From Paenibacillaceae bacterium (GTDB lineage: Bacteria > Bacillota > Bacilli > Paenibacillales > Paenibacillaceae), in the NCBI GenBank assembly GCA_900766135.1, contig CAAFUF010000004.1, forward strand, positions 1 to 64,000: DNA of 64,000 nucleotides, written 5' to 3'. A model generated the notes under the pieces. That model had not been told where the DNA came from. It worked only from the letters and a program-made list of their open reading frames with translations, and made no database searches. This document shows positions 15,610-24,873 of this stretch, piece by piece. Each line of letters begins with the position of its first letter. The stretch's first letter is position 1. The translations under genes were made by a program, and so were the position numbers.

Positions 15610-16353
15610 TTATTTCAATTCAAATCCGCGTTTCGCCAAAAATCCGCGCATATGCAGGCGCGCCGGCTGGGCCAGCTTCTCAGCCATCAGCTCGGACCAA
15701 GGTGTGTCCTTCGCCCCTCCGGTCCGTTCGTGCAGATACTTCGACATCACCTCGTCATAGGCGGCCACCTGCTTATCCTGACCGGCAGCGTCATAGCCGT
15801 TCCAGTGCAGCACGGCCGGCAGCGGAAGCCGCGGACGCAATCCCGGCTCCTGACCCGGGTAACCAAGGCACATCCCGAAGACGGGATATGCCAGGCGCGG
15901 AAGTTCAAGCAACGATGCGACCTGTTCGCTTTGGTTGCGGATGCCGCCGATATACACGATCCCGAGCCCCAGCGATTCCGCGGCCACCGCGGCATTTTGC
16001 GCCGCCAGCGCCGCATCGATCGTGGCAACGATGAAATTTTCCGTTGTGCCTTCGTAAGTAGATTGCGATGGAAGATGGCGCTCCGCTGCCCGTTTGAGCC
16101 TCGACAGGTCCGCGCACCAGACCAGGAAAACGGGACACTCCGCGACATAAGCCTGATTCCCGCAAAGCTCGGCCAGCTTGGCTTTCCGAGCCGCGTCCGT
16201 CACCGCGATGACGCTATAGGCCTGCACATGGCTGGAGCTGGAGGCCATTTGCCCCGCAGACACGATTTGTTCCACCAGTTCCTTGCCCACCGGCCGATCG
16301 CTGTATTTGCGAATCGAACGATGCTGCATCATCCTTGATATCGTCTCGTTCAT
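15610..16353 (-). CDS. NfsA/NfrA-type NAD(P)H-dependent nitroreductase
   Basis: 247-residue FMN-dependent oxidoreductase. The family signature RSIRKYSDRPV at the start contacts FMN; GIVYIGGIRNQ and the C-terminal RLHMRGFLAKRGFELK tail (residues near the end) also fit NfrA. It probably reduces flavins, quinones or nitro compounds with NADPH. The ATG at 16353 is preferred to a GTG at 16362, because AGGAG overlaps that GTG but lies 10 bases before the ATG. It is a single gene. Confidence 0.88.
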   Translation of the reverse strand: MNETISRMMQHRSIRKYSDRPVGKELVEQIVSAGQMASSSSHVQAYSVIAVTDAARKAKLAELCGNQAYVAECPVFLVWCADLSRLKRAAERHLPSQSTYEGTTENFIVATIDAALAAQNAAVAAESLGLGIVYIGGIRNQSEQVASLLELPRLAYPVFGMCLGYPGQEPGLRPRLPLPAVLHWNGYDAAGQDKQVAAYDEVMSKYLHERTGGAKDTPWSELMAEKLAQPARLHMRGFLAKRGFELK

Positions 16354-16454
16354 CTTTTCCACACTCCTGTTCTTAGCATGAGGTTAGTCCCATTATGGAA
16401 CTTTCCTCCATATGGATCAAGCCGACCTTGAGTGCACAAACAGATGCACCGCTT

Positions 16455-17072
16455 CTAGTTGACGACCAACCCGGTGTACAGCATGTACATCGCCATCGCC
16501 CAGACGATCAGCGCAGACACCCGGTTGATTCCGCGCAGAAGCGCGCCTCCCCGATCTAAGCTTCCGATGATTTTTCCCGCCAGCGCCAAACTGAAGAACC
16601 AGATCCATGACACCAAGATCGTAGCCAGCGTAAACGCCCATTTCTCGCCGCCCGGATATCCCAGCGAACTTGTCCCGATCACGCCGATCGTATCCAAAAT
16701 CGCATGCGGATTCAAGAACGTCACCGACAAAGCGAACACCACCTGCTTCTTGGCGGGCAATCCGGACGGCCCGGCGGAAGCGGGCGCTGACGCATCCCTC
16801 CAAATCGTCCAACCGATGTATGTCATAAAGACGGCCCCCGCCGCAAACAGCACGATTTTCAGCCAGGACCAGGACAAGACCAGCACCGAGACCCCCAGTA
16901 CCGCCAGCATAATCAAAATCGTATCGCCTACAGCGGCAGTCAGTACGGCCGGCAAGGCCCGCCGGAGCTTACGTCCGGCAGCCCCTTGGTTAAACACGAA
17001 CACATTCTGCACGCCTAACGGCAAAATCAGGCCAAACGCCAGCAAAAACCCATGGATCGCTGCACCTAACAT
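16455..17072 (-). CDS. LysE/ArgO-family amino-acid exporter
   Basis: 205-residue membrane protein with five or six helices. The signature GLILPLGVQNVFVFNQG near the N-terminus and VTFLNPHAILDTIGVIG in the middle are typical of LysE/ArgO exporters of basic amino acids. The ATG at 17072 follows AAAGGGG at seven bases, so a longer frame reaching 17138 is not used. It is divergent from a MocR-type regulator, a common arrangement in which the regulator controls the exporter (inference). Confidence 0.88.
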   Translation of the reverse strand: MLGAAIHGFLLAFGLILPLGVQNVFVFNQGAAGRKLRRALPAVLTAAVGDTILIMLAVLGVSVLVLSWSWLKIVLFAAGAVFMTYIGWTIWRDASAPASAGPSGLPAKKQVVFALSVTFLNPHAILDTIGVIGTSSLGYPGGEKWAFTLATILVSWIWFFSLALAGKIIGSLDRGGALLRGINRVSALIVWAMAMYMLYTGLVVN

Positions 17073-17169
17073 TCCTTTTCCCCTTTCCGTCTCTGCTCCG
17101 AATTTCATTGTAACCGGGGGCTCCTGTTTTGGCTCCAACCATTTGGATGGAACTCAAACCAACCAAACG

Positions 17170-17175
17170 ATATAA
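17170..17175 (+). promoter_or_regulatory. Probable -10 element of the MocR-type gene
   Basis: TATAAT in the 166-base divergent region between the exporter and the regulator. The matching -35 is weak. The region also holds several CCAACC/TTGG short repeats that could be regulator sites. Confidence 0.45.
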
Positions 17176-17238
17176 TTGGGGAAAATAACCTTGTTCGTGC
17201 GAAATAGCTGCAATCCTGCAAATAGGAGGGTTACCCAC

Positions 17239-18696
17239 ATGAACCATTCGACTTGGCGTCCCAGCCGAAATTCGCCGATCCCGCTCCATCGTCAGATCAT
17301 GGAGCATCTTCGCGACCGGATCGCCGGCGGCGAATGGCCCGTAGGGATGCGTATCCCGTCCCAACGGGATCTTGCCGCGCGTTATGGCGTCAACCGCAGC
17401 ACGGTGGTCGCTGCGCTGGATGAGCTGGTCGCCGCCGGGTTGCTGCAGGGTGACCGGGGCGGCGGCACCCGCGTCGTCAACCGGACCTGGGGCGTACTGA
17501 CCGCCTCCCCGCCGCCGGACTGGAACGAGTACGTTAACGCAGGCGTCCAGCACCCCAATCTGCCGGCGGTGCAGGAGATTAACCGGGCCGAGTTCCAGCC
17601 GGGCATCCTCAGGCTCGGCACCGGCGAGATGGGCCCGGATCTGCTGCCGCAGGCCGAGATGGCCGAGCTGCTGGGCCGGATGGCCGAACGCGCCCCAAAC
17701 CTCGGCTACGGCGAACCGAACGGGGAGCTGCGGCTGCGGGAGGCGATCGCCGCTCGGCTGAACCGGCTCGGGATCGCCGCGTCACCGGCGTCGCTCCTGA
17801 TCGTCTCCGGTGCACTGCAGGCGCTTCAGCTGATTGCCGTCGGCCTGCTTCACCGAGGTTCGACGGTGCTCACCGAACGGCCGTCGTACCTGTATTCGGT
17901 CCCCGTGTTTCAAAGCGCCGGCATGAAGCTGCGAGGCGTGCCGATGGATGAACAGGGGCTGCGTGCCGATCTGGTATCCGTTTACGCCAGGCAATATTCG
18001 GGTGCCTTGCTGTACACCATTCCGACCTTCCATAATCCAAGCGGAACGGTTATGAGCGAGGCGCGGCGGCATCAGCTGCTGGAGGTCTGCGAAGCGGCCC
18101 GCCTGCCCCTCGTCGAAGATGACGTCTACCGCGAGTTATGGCTGGACGAACCGCCGCCGTTGCCGTTGAAAGCCCATGACGCCAGTGGCAGCGTGCTGTA
18201 TCTCGGCAGTCTGTCCAAATCGCTGAGCCCCGGGCTCCGGATCGGCTGGGTTGCCGGCCCCCAGCCCGTGATCGAACGGCTCGCCGACATCAAAATGCAG
18301 AGCGATTACGGCTCCAGCGCTCTTTCGCAGCAGATGGCGGCGGAATGGCTGGAGAGCGGCAGGTACGACCGCCATCTTGAGCAGTTGCGGGCCTCGCTTC
18401 GCCTGCGGCGCGAGGCGGCGTTGGTCGCCTTAGAGCGGCATTTTCGCGATATCGCCGACTGGGAAGCGCCGCGGGGAGGGTTTTATATCTGGCTGAACCT
18501 TCACGGCTCGCCCTCCCCTCGCAAAGTGTTTGACGCCGCCCTGAGAGCCAGCATCCTGATCAACCCGGGGCACTTGTACGACCGCGAGGCGGACGGCCGT
18601 CTGCGTCTCTCTTACGCCTATGCCACGGCCGAGGAGCTGGAGCAAGGCCTCGAGCGTTTGGCGGACATCGTCCGCTCACTTCTCTTGGCCAAGTAA
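17239..18696 (+). CDS. MocR/PdxR-type regulator (GntR DNA-binding plus aminotransferase-like domain)
   Basis: 485 residues. The N-terminal GntR winged helix (about 15-80) reads PLHRQIMEHLRDRIAGGEW then RDLAARYGVNRSTVVAALDEL. A fold-type-I aminotransferase domain follows (about 115-480) with NPSG, VEDDVYRELW and the PLP-binding lysine K327 in SLSKSLSPGLRIGW. Such proteins sense PLP-linked ligands and control vitamin B6, GABA or amino-acid genes. AGGAGGG lies eight bases before the ATG at 17239. The adjacent divergent LysE-type exporter is the likely target. Confidence 0.92.
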   Translation: MNHSTWRPSRNSPIPLHRQIMEHLRDRIAGGEWPVGMRIPSQRDLAARYGVNRSTVVAALDELVAAGLLQGDRGGGTRVVNRTWGVLTASPPPDWNEYVNAGVQHPNLPAVQEINRAEFQPGILRLGTGEMGPDLLPQAEMAELLGRMAERAPNLGYGEPNGELRLREAIAARLNRLGIAASPASLLIVSGALQALQLIAVGLLHRGSTVLTERPSYLYSVPVFQSAGMKLRGVPMDEQGLRADLVSVYARQYSGALLYTIPTFHNPSGTVMSEARRHQLLEVCEAARLPLVEDDVYRELWLDEPPPLPLKAHDASGSVLYLGSLSKSLSPGLRIGWVAGPQPVIERLADIKMQSDYGSSALSQQMAAEWLESGRYDRHLEQLRASLRLRREAALVALERHFRDIADWEAPRGGFYIWLNLHGSPSPRKVFDAALRASILINPGHLYDREADGRLRLSYAYATAEELEQGLERLADIVRSLLLAK

Positions 18697-18708
18697 AGAT
18701 GAGGAGGC

Positions 18709-19248
18709 TTAAATTGGGTTTGCGATCGGGAACCATCCGGGAACATTGATGTTTTTCTTCCATAAATGATCGGAAATCCCCAATTTTTCTTGATCGTTTA
18801 AAGTGAATTCCGTACGGATTTCACTTTCCTTGCCTTGCGTTATTTTGTCAACCCAATCCGGATCGATAATCAGTTCCCGTCCAAGCGCTATAAATGGAAC
18901 ACCCGTTTGCAACGCTCCAAGCGCCTCGTCGGGCGTGCGGATCGAACCTACGCCGATGACGGGAACCCTTTGCCCGACGAGCTCATAAATCATTTCCATC
19001 CGGGAGCGTTTGTCCTCGACTCCGGTAATGCCGGGTGTCGTCTCTTCTTCCGGTGAAATCCGATATCCCACAAGAAACGGCTGTTTGGCATGTTCAGCCG
19101 CCACATTGTTCACTTCATCCACAATCGCGAGCGGAAACGCCATACGTTTGTCTATAGTTCCTCCCCAACGGTCATCACGCCGGTTTGTGTACGGCGAGAA
19201 AAATTGTTGAATCAGAAATCGATTTGCCCCGTGAATCTCCACCCCGTC
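18709..19248 (-). pseudogene. Decayed NADH:flavin oxidoreductase (old yellow enzyme) gene
   Basis: Only the C-terminal half of an OYE-family enzyme remains. Recognisable parts run from DGVEIHGANRFLIQQFFSP through SPEEETTPGIT, then jump to KRSRMEMIYELVGQRVPVIG and on to GRELIIDPDWVDKI and the GWFPI end. About 30-40 residues normally found between the two parts are missing without a frameshift, and the whole N-terminal barrel half is absent. No ribosome binding site precedes the remnant. The sequence upstream to the terminator at 19409 does not encode the missing part. Confidence 0.8.
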
Positions 19249-19408
19249 GGGAAGGCTCGGGTCAAAGTCCGGACGACGTTTGGGAAGGACGCCGGGAGGA
19301 AGCAAACATGAAGCCCGTTTCCGTCGTAGAGATGAGTTATTTTTCCGCATCCGCAAAAACGGGCAAGTTGCCTAATCCGACTAAATAAGCATCCGTTTCA
19401 AAAAAAAT

Positions 19409-19451
19409 CGCGGCAGCCCAGGACTTTATTAGTCAGTCCTAAACTGCCGCC
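19409..19451. terminator. Terminator after the DUF5060 hydrolase gene
   Basis: Long stem between CGGCAGCCCAGGACT and AGTCCTAAACTGCCG. T tracts follow on both strands (GATTTTTTTT on minus, CTTTTCTTTTTTT on plus). Confidence 0.85.
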
Positions 19452-19472
19452 TTTTCTTTTTTTGCTGTGCCC

Positions 19473-21230
19473 CTACTCCGCCCGGGTCAACCGTACGGCC
19501 ATATACGGCCTACCGGGAAGGTCCACGCGGAACATGCCTTCGAAAGTGCCGGGAACCCCGGCGATCGTCATATTCCACGTATCGATGATCTCCACCTTGA
19601 ATCGAATCCCCGGTTTCAACTGAAAAATGCGGAACCTCGGTTGGTTAAAGCCGAAATAATACATGTAGTACTCTTCCCGGACTCCTGCGCAAGGCAGATC
19701 CCATTCGGATGGAAGCGGCTCCCAACGCTGTTTCGGTGCCTCCTCCACCAGCCGGCGCAAAAAGCCGATGCGCGCCGGGCTGTCGCCAACCAGTTTCCCG
19801 CCTTTGGACCACCATAAAATCTCTTCCTCGTTCAAGTAGGTTTCACCGTGGCCGACATATCCGCCGCGGATCATTCCTTCCCAACAGCGGCGCACCATTT
19901 CCTCGCCGGTGATATTGCCCCAGCCTTGATCGATGTCGCCCTCGTAGGCGCACTCGTCGACGACGACGGCCTTGCCCCAGCGCTCCCGCCATTCAAGGGT
20001 CGCTTCCGAGGTTTTGTACACCTCGATGCGCTGGATGCTGGAATGGGTCAACCATGGCTTGCTGTGATCGTAGTAGGTCAGCCAATTGTGATTGGACAAC
20101 AAATGCCCGCAAGGATCGGTCTCCCGGATGATTTTGGCGTAGCGCTCCCAATCCTCGTCGCCTTTCGCCCACATCAGGTCGTACTCGTTGGCCAGCGACC
20201 ACCAGACGTTCCGGTACGCCGAGAGGCGCGCCACAATATAGCGCAAGTAAAGATCGTCCGCCTCGCGATCCATTTCCGAAAATCCCCAGCGGTCGTACGG
20301 ATGGAACAGAATCAGATCCGCTTCGATCCCAAGCCGCCCCAAATCGGCAATCCGCCGCTCCAGATGCTCGAAAAAAGCCGGATTAAACGCGCCGAAATTC
20401 CAGCCCGTCTCCAATGACCCTTCATACGGATACAGCTGCGGCTCATTGCGGTTGTACAAATACGATTTGGGGAACACGCACATGCGCATTTTGTTGAAAG
20501 GAGACCTCGCCAGCGACTCCAGCGTCTCCCGTTCCAGGTCTTCTCCCTGATGCGTCCAGGCATAACAGGTCGTGCCGAACGGCAAATAGGCCGTGCCGTC
20601 CGCATAGGCGAAATGAAACGTCTCCCGCACGCGAACCGGACCGTGGCTGTCGGCGGCAGGCGGACCGCAAACAAACGATCCCTCCAGCCCGCCCAGCGCC
20701 TTGACCGTGCTTTCAGTCCGGTAAGTCCACTCCCCTTCCCGATCGGGCATCAGCCGGATTTTATAGCTTCCTTCCCCGTTGTAAAACCCCGAAACCCGCA
20801 CGGAGCGGGTCTCGCCGCTGCAGTTGAACGTGGCGGCCAGCTCCACATCGGTATACGGATTGCCTGCCGACGGCCCCTTGAGCTCCAGCTCGAAAATATC
20901 CCACTTGGCCACGCGCTCAGGCGAGCCGACTACTCCGCCACCGTCGACCCGCACGTCGGCAAGCTTTTCCTTCCCGCTTCCCCAATCGCGGCTCGGAGCG
21001 GCTGCTTCGCCGGCAGGGACTTGCGCCAGTTCCCGCAGCAGCGCTTCCCGTTCCTGCGGCGGAAAACCCAGTTCCAGCCGCCGCTCCAGAAACTGCCCCA
21101 GCGTCAAGATTTTATAGGAAAACGCGAGATGCTCCTCATCGGCAAGATTCGGAAAATACTTGAACAAAATCTGTTTGGCGGGCTTAACGGACCATATCCG
21201 CCCCACGCTGGTTTGCTCCAAAATCTTCAT
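19473..21230 (-). CDS. DUF5060-type glycoside hydrolase (apiosidase-like barrel, DUF5605 end)
   Basis: About 585 residues, no signal peptide, so probably cytoplasmic. An unusual N-terminal segment (about 1-75) is followed by a DUF5060 beta-sandwich (about 108-195), a TIM barrel of the DUF4038/DUF5060 hydrolase group (about 200-490), and a DUF5605-like beta domain at the end. Likely catalytic glutamates are E349 (WWSLANEYD) and E426 (VVVDECAYEGD). The ATG at 21230 is used; the TTG at 21236 abuts the AGAGGAGG. It is the last gene of a YesM/YesN-ABC transporter locus, 317 bases after the second permease, so it would cleave imported oligosaccharides. Substrate is unknown. Confidence 0.82.
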   Translation of the reverse strand: MKILEQTSVGRIWSVKPAKQILFKYFPNLADEEHLAFSYKILTLGQFLERRLELGFPPQEREALLRELAQVPAGEAAAPSRDWGSGKEKLADVRVDGGGVVGSPERVAKWDIFELELKGPSAGNPYTDVELAATFNCSGETRSVRVSGFYNGEGSYKIRLMPDREGEWTYRTESTVKALGGLEGSFVCGPPAADSHGPVRVRETFHFAYADGTAYLPFGTTCYAWTHQGEDLERETLESLARSPFNKMRMCVFPKSYLYNRNEPQLYPYEGSLETGWNFGAFNPAFFEHLERRIADLGRLGIEADLILFHPYDRWGFSEMDREADDLYLRYIVARLSAYRNVWWSLANEYDLMWAKGDEDWERYAKIIRETDPCGHLLSNHNWLTYYDHSKPWLTHSSIQRIEVYKTSEATLEWRERWGKAVVVDECAYEGDIDQGWGNITGEEMVRRCWEGMIRGGYVGHGETYLNEEEILWWSKGGKLVGDSPARIGFLRRLVEEAPKQRWEPLPSEWDLPCAGVREEYYMYYFGFNQPRFRIFQLKPGIRFKVEIIDTWNMTIAGVPGTFEGMFRVDLPGRPYMAVRLTRAE

Positions 21231-21547
21231 TTGCAACCTCCTCTAAGTTAACGCAATCGCGCGCATCTTCCAGCGCGCGGTGTTTCGCTGCATGATGGCG
21301 GGCAGTCGACCGCATGCTTAACGGACCTGAACGCCCTTATTTGCCTGAAAAGCCTGAGTTTTAATTTTTAACGGACAGGAAAGCCGCTATTGCTCGAAAA
21401 AGGCCGGTTATGCGCACCTAATTGCCAATTAAGGTCTGCGGTGTCCGTTACATTTTCAACACCGTTGATTTCCCCCGAAATAACGGTGCTACGGTCCGTT
21501 AGGATCGACAATTGGCTATACCTTGCCTAGCCTCCCGGCTCCTCCGG
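21231..21547. repeat. Intergenic repeats, family A, between permease and hydrolase genes
   Basis: Cores TTAACGGACCTGAACG and TTTAACGGACAGGAAAG, plus inverted GGTGTCCGTTA and ACGGTCCGTTAGG, lie between 21318 and 21502. AAGGTC/CCTTATT companions match the cluster at 442-624. I see no gene or terminator in this gap. Confidence 0.7.
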
Positions 21548-22378
21548 TCAGCCCTTCACCGCTCCGGCCATGCCGGAAACGAAATACTTCTGGAAAAATA
21601 AATACACCGCCAAAATCGGCACGATCGAGATCAACACCGCCGCGCTTAGCAGCGTATAATTCGTGGAGTACTGCCCCCGGAACGTGAGCAGCCCCGCGGT
21701 AACCGGCTGCATTGAATCCTTCGTGATAAAGATCTGCGCCAGCAGAAATTCGTTCCAGGTGGACAGGAAGTCGAGAATCACCAGCGTAGCTATGGCCGGC
21801 ATGGCTATCGGCAGTATAATCCGAATAAATTTGCCCAGTTCCCCGCATCCGTCGATATAAGCGGCTTCGTCCAGCTCCTTCGGAATCCCTCGAAGGAATC
21901 CCCGCAACACCATAATGCCGAAAGGAATCCCGAAGCCGATGTAAACGATAAAAATGCCGGGGTACGTATTTTCCAGCCCAAAGCGGTTCAGCATCATGTT
22001 CAGCGGCACCAGCGTAGCCTGGAACGGGATCATCATCCCGATCAGAAACACGGCGAACAGCGCATTAGCCCACTTAAACCCCATCCGGGTGAGGGCGTAT
22101 GCGGCCAGCGCCTCGATGAGAATGCCTAGCGGCACCTTCACGACCGAGATAAACAAGCTGTTGCCGATATAGGATTTCATCTTGTCCCAGGCCTCGGCAA
22201 AATTGCCCCATTCCAAAGTTTCCGGAAGAGCATAGACAGGATTCCGCATCAAATCCGCGTTGGACTTCAGCGCCGTCATGGCGATGAAGAAAATCGGAAT
22301 CAGAAAGATAAGGGCTAGACCGAACAGCAGTATATAGACAGCCGCTTTCGAAGCAGCTGATTTTTGCGTTTCTTCCAT
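21548..22378 (-). CDS. Carbohydrate ABC transporter permease (MalG/AraQ type)
   Basis: 276-residue permease with six membrane helices. The EAA loop KELDEAAYIDGCGELGKFI, about 90 residues from the C-terminus, is typical of CUT1 sugar importers. The ATG at 22378 follows AAGGGG; a GTG at 22390 overlaps that site. It starts 29 bases after the other permease gene. An ATPase is not encoded here, as usual for CUT1 systems that share MsmX/MalK-type ATPases. Confidence 0.92.
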   Translation of the reverse strand: MEETQKSAASKAAVYILLFGLALIFLIPIFFIAMTALKSNADLMRNPVYALPETLEWGNFAEAWDKMKSYIGNSLFISVVKVPLGILIEALAAYALTRMGFKWANALFAVFLIGMMIPFQATLVPLNMMLNRFGLENTYPGIFIVYIGFGIPFGIMVLRGFLRGIPKELDEAAYIDGCGELGKFIRIILPIAMPAIATLVILDFLSTWNEFLLAQIFITKDSMQPVTAGLLTFRGQYSTNYTLLSAAVLISIVPILAVYLFFQKYFVSGMAGAVKG

Positions 22379-22407
22379 CGGAGACAACACCCCTTCTGTT
22401 ACGAAAA

Positions 22408-23283
22408 TCAGACGTGCGATTTTCGGTTTGTGTAATATACGTAAGGAATGATCACGACCATCGTGACAAGCACAAGGAACCAGGAAATGGCCGATCCCAC
22501 GCCGATGTTGTTGAATTTAAAGGTCTGATAATACATCCAGGAAGACAGCACCTGCGTGCTTTGGGCCGGCCCCCCCGCCGTCATGCCGTAAATAATGTCA
22601 TAAACTTTCATGGCGTTAACCATCGTAGTCGCGAAGACGATAACAAAGGTTTCGCTAAGCAACGGAATCGTGATGAAGCGAAAAGACTGGACCGGCTTCG
22701 CGCCGTCGATGAGAGCCGCTTCATAGCAATCCTTCGGAATGCTCTGCAGCCCGGCGAGAAACAGCACCATCGGCAACCCTACGCCTTGCCACACCGCAGC
22801 GACAAACACGGCGGACAGCGCCGTTTTAGGGTCGGCCAACCAAGGCTGGGCCAGGCTTCCGAGCCCGATTCCTTCGAGCAGCGCGTTGATGAACCCTCTC
22901 GTCGGATGATAGAGCCAGGTCCACATGAGCGCAACGATAATGCCCGACAGCACATAGGGAAAATAAAACACGCTGCGGAATATCGATCTTCCCTTCAAGC
23001 TCCGGTTAAGCAGCAGGGCAAGCAGCAAGCCAAGCCCAATAATGACCGTAAGTGAACCGATCAGCCAGAGCACGTTGTTCCGGAGCGCGGTTCCGAATAC
23101 CGTGTCCTCCGTCAATAAATAAACATAGTTTTGCAGCCCGACAAACGTTTTCTCGGGAGAAATTCCGTTCCAACGGTAAAAGCTAAGCTGCAGCGTATAG
23201 AGGGAAGGCACGACAATGACAACAAGATAAATGAGCAGCGCCGGCAACAAAAATGTCCACGGCTTCCAAGCCTTAAGTCTCAT
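22408..23283 (-). CDS. Carbohydrate ABC transporter permease (MalF/LacF/UgpA type)
   Basis: 291-residue permease with six helices and the EAA loop DCYEAALIDGAKPVQSF. ATG 23283 follows AAGGGAG. It lies between the binding-protein and MalG-type genes and forms the membrane channel with the latter. Confidence 0.92.
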   Translation of the reverse strand: MRLKAWKPWTFLLPALLIYLVVIVVPSLYTLQLSFYRWNGISPEKTFVGLQNYVYLLTEDTVFGTALRNNVLWLIGSLTVIIGLGLLLALLLNRSLKGRSIFRSVFYFPYVLSGIIVALMWTWLYHPTRGFINALLEGIGLGSLAQPWLADPKTALSAVFVAAVWQGVGLPMVLFLAGLQSIPKDCYEAALIDGAKPVQSFRFITIPLLSETFVIVFATTMVNAMKVYDIIYGMTAGGPAQSTQVLSSWMYYQTFKFNNIGVGSAISWFLVLVTMVVIIPYVYYTNRKSHV

Positions 23284-23366
23284 AAACGGCTCCCTTCGCG
23301 TCCGGTAAAAACCTTCGGAGAACAGCCGGCTGGCCATTCTCCGAAGACTTTTTGCAGAACGATCTT

Positions 23367-24653
23367 CTAGTTGTTCTTATACGACTCGGCGGCCTTCTGA
23401 ATTTCCTGGGCGGCCTGTTCAGGCGTCCATTCGTTCAACACGACGGCATCCTGGGCTTCGAAGAGCTTCTGCACTACCGTCTGCGGCAAGGCTTGGTCCG
23501 TGATCAGGAAATTCCCTTCCCCGATCATCCCGGCCATCTCGGCCGTATGCGGCGATTGCGCGGAGGTTTTGAACTCCTTCAAGGCCGGCGAGCCGTACTG
23601 GTCGATATATTGATCCACGACTTCCGGACCCGTAACATATTCGGCCAGTTTTACGGCAGCATCCTGCACCTTCGGATCGGCGCTTCCATTGATTTGGAAC
23701 ATTTCCGCAAAGCTGGACATCCGTACAGGCTGCTGATCGTTCGGGAATTTGAAAATGCCGATTTGTTTCGGATCGACGCCGGCCTGGGAAATGTTCATGT
23801 CGACCCACGCCCCTTCCAGGGCAAAGCCTTGCTGCGCATGGTAAAGTGGCGTCTCCGCCTCCATCGGATCCAGCGTGATAAAGCCTTTTTCGAAGTAACC
23901 TTTGTCGGACCATTCCTTCAATTTCGCAAAAGATTGCACCACGGCCGGATCATCCCATGAGGCTTCCAAGTTGTTCAGCTTATCATGGAGTTCCGAACCG
24001 CCGTACAGTTCGATCAACTGCTCAACCCAACGCATCAGCATCCAGCCCCCCTTGCCGCCGACGGCAAAAGGCGTAATCCCCTGGTCCTTCATCGTTTGCA
24101 ATTGACCTTCAAACTCGGCGAACGTGGCCGGCGGAGTCAGGTTTAGCTTAGTGTACAGTTCTTTGGGATAAAATACCGACAGCGAGGCAAGGTGGAACGG
24201 TACTCCCGTAATTTTCCCCTCGTATTTGACCAGGTCGAGCGCCGCCGGATTGTAGATCCCGTCCCATTGATGCTCGGCCGCGACCTCCGTCAAATCCATC
24301 GTGAGACCGTTTTCAGGGTAAAAAGAACCTAACGACCCGCCCCAGGTAAACCACACATCCGGCAAAGTCTTGGAAGAAGCAGCCACCTTCAACGATTCCT
24401 TCAGCGGATCCGTACCGTAGAAGGTTGGCTCCACTTTGATATCCGGATTTTTGCTCTCAAACTCTTTGAAGATCGGATCCAAATAGGTCTGTTGATCATT
24501 CAGCACCCAGATCGTCACGGTTGTTTTGGCATCCTCGCCGCCGGCGCCGTTTCCCGCTGCGGCGTTCTCCGAATTGCCTCCTCCGCAGGCCGACAACATC
24601 AATACGGTCGCCGTCATCGCCGCCAAAACCGCTGTCCAACGTTTTTTTTGCAC
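23367..24653 (-). CDS. Sugar-binding lipoprotein (family 1 solute-binding protein)
   Basis: 428 residues from a GTG at 24653 preceded by GGGGGA. A signal peptide with lipobox LSAC leads into a Gly/Asn/Ala linker and a family-1 sugar-binding domain starting TVTIWVLNDQQTYLDPIF. It would capture an oligosaccharide outside the cell and hand it to the two permeases that follow 83 bases later. Longer in-frame extension upstream lacks a ribosome binding site and would bury the signal peptide. Ligand unknown. Confidence 0.92.
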   Translation of the reverse strand: MQKKRWTAVLAAMTATVLMLSACGGGNSENAAAGNGAGGEDAKTTVTIWVLNDQQTYLDPIFKEFESKNPDIKVEPTFYGTDPLKESLKVAASSKTLPDVWFTWGGSLGSFYPENGLTMDLTEVAAEHQWDGIYNPAALDLVKYEGKITGVPFHLASLSVFYPKELYTKLNLTPPATFAEFEGQLQTMKDQGITPFAVGGKGGWMLMRWVEQLIELYGGSELHDKLNNLEASWDDPAVVQSFAKLKEWSDKGYFEKGFITLDPMEAETPLYHAQQGFALEGAWVDMNISQAGVDPKQIGIFKFPNDQQPVRMSSFAEMFQINGSADPKVQDAAVKLAEYVTGPEVVDQYIDQYGSPALKEFKTSAQSPHTAEMAGMIGEGNFLITDQALPQTVVQKLFEAQDAVVLNEWTPEQAAQEIQKAAESYKNN

Positions 24654-24702
24654 AAGCGTCCCCCCGTTACATTTAATTTTTGAACAACCTCTGTAAGTTT
24701 GA

Positions 24703-24729
24703 GGTAACCAAGCGCTTCGCTTGTTTACC
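24703..24729. promoter_or_regulatory. Palindromic operator before the sugar-binding protein gene
   Basis: GGTAACCAAGCG and CGCTTGTTTACC are inverted copies (11 of 12 positions) with a 3-base centre. The arm junction contains AAGCGCTT, the core of cre and other LacI-type operators. No T tract follows, so a terminator is unlikely. Confidence 0.5.
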
Positions 24730-24873
24730 TGCTTTAAGTCTACTCCCCAAGGCGCAAGCCCGGTATGAGCGGCGTTTGTCATTTCGTACACTTCGCTGAC
24801 GTGTTGCGGCTGTCCGTCGCCGCCCATTAGGAATCCGATAGACGAATCTTGTTTTTTGCTATCTTTTTGTGCA

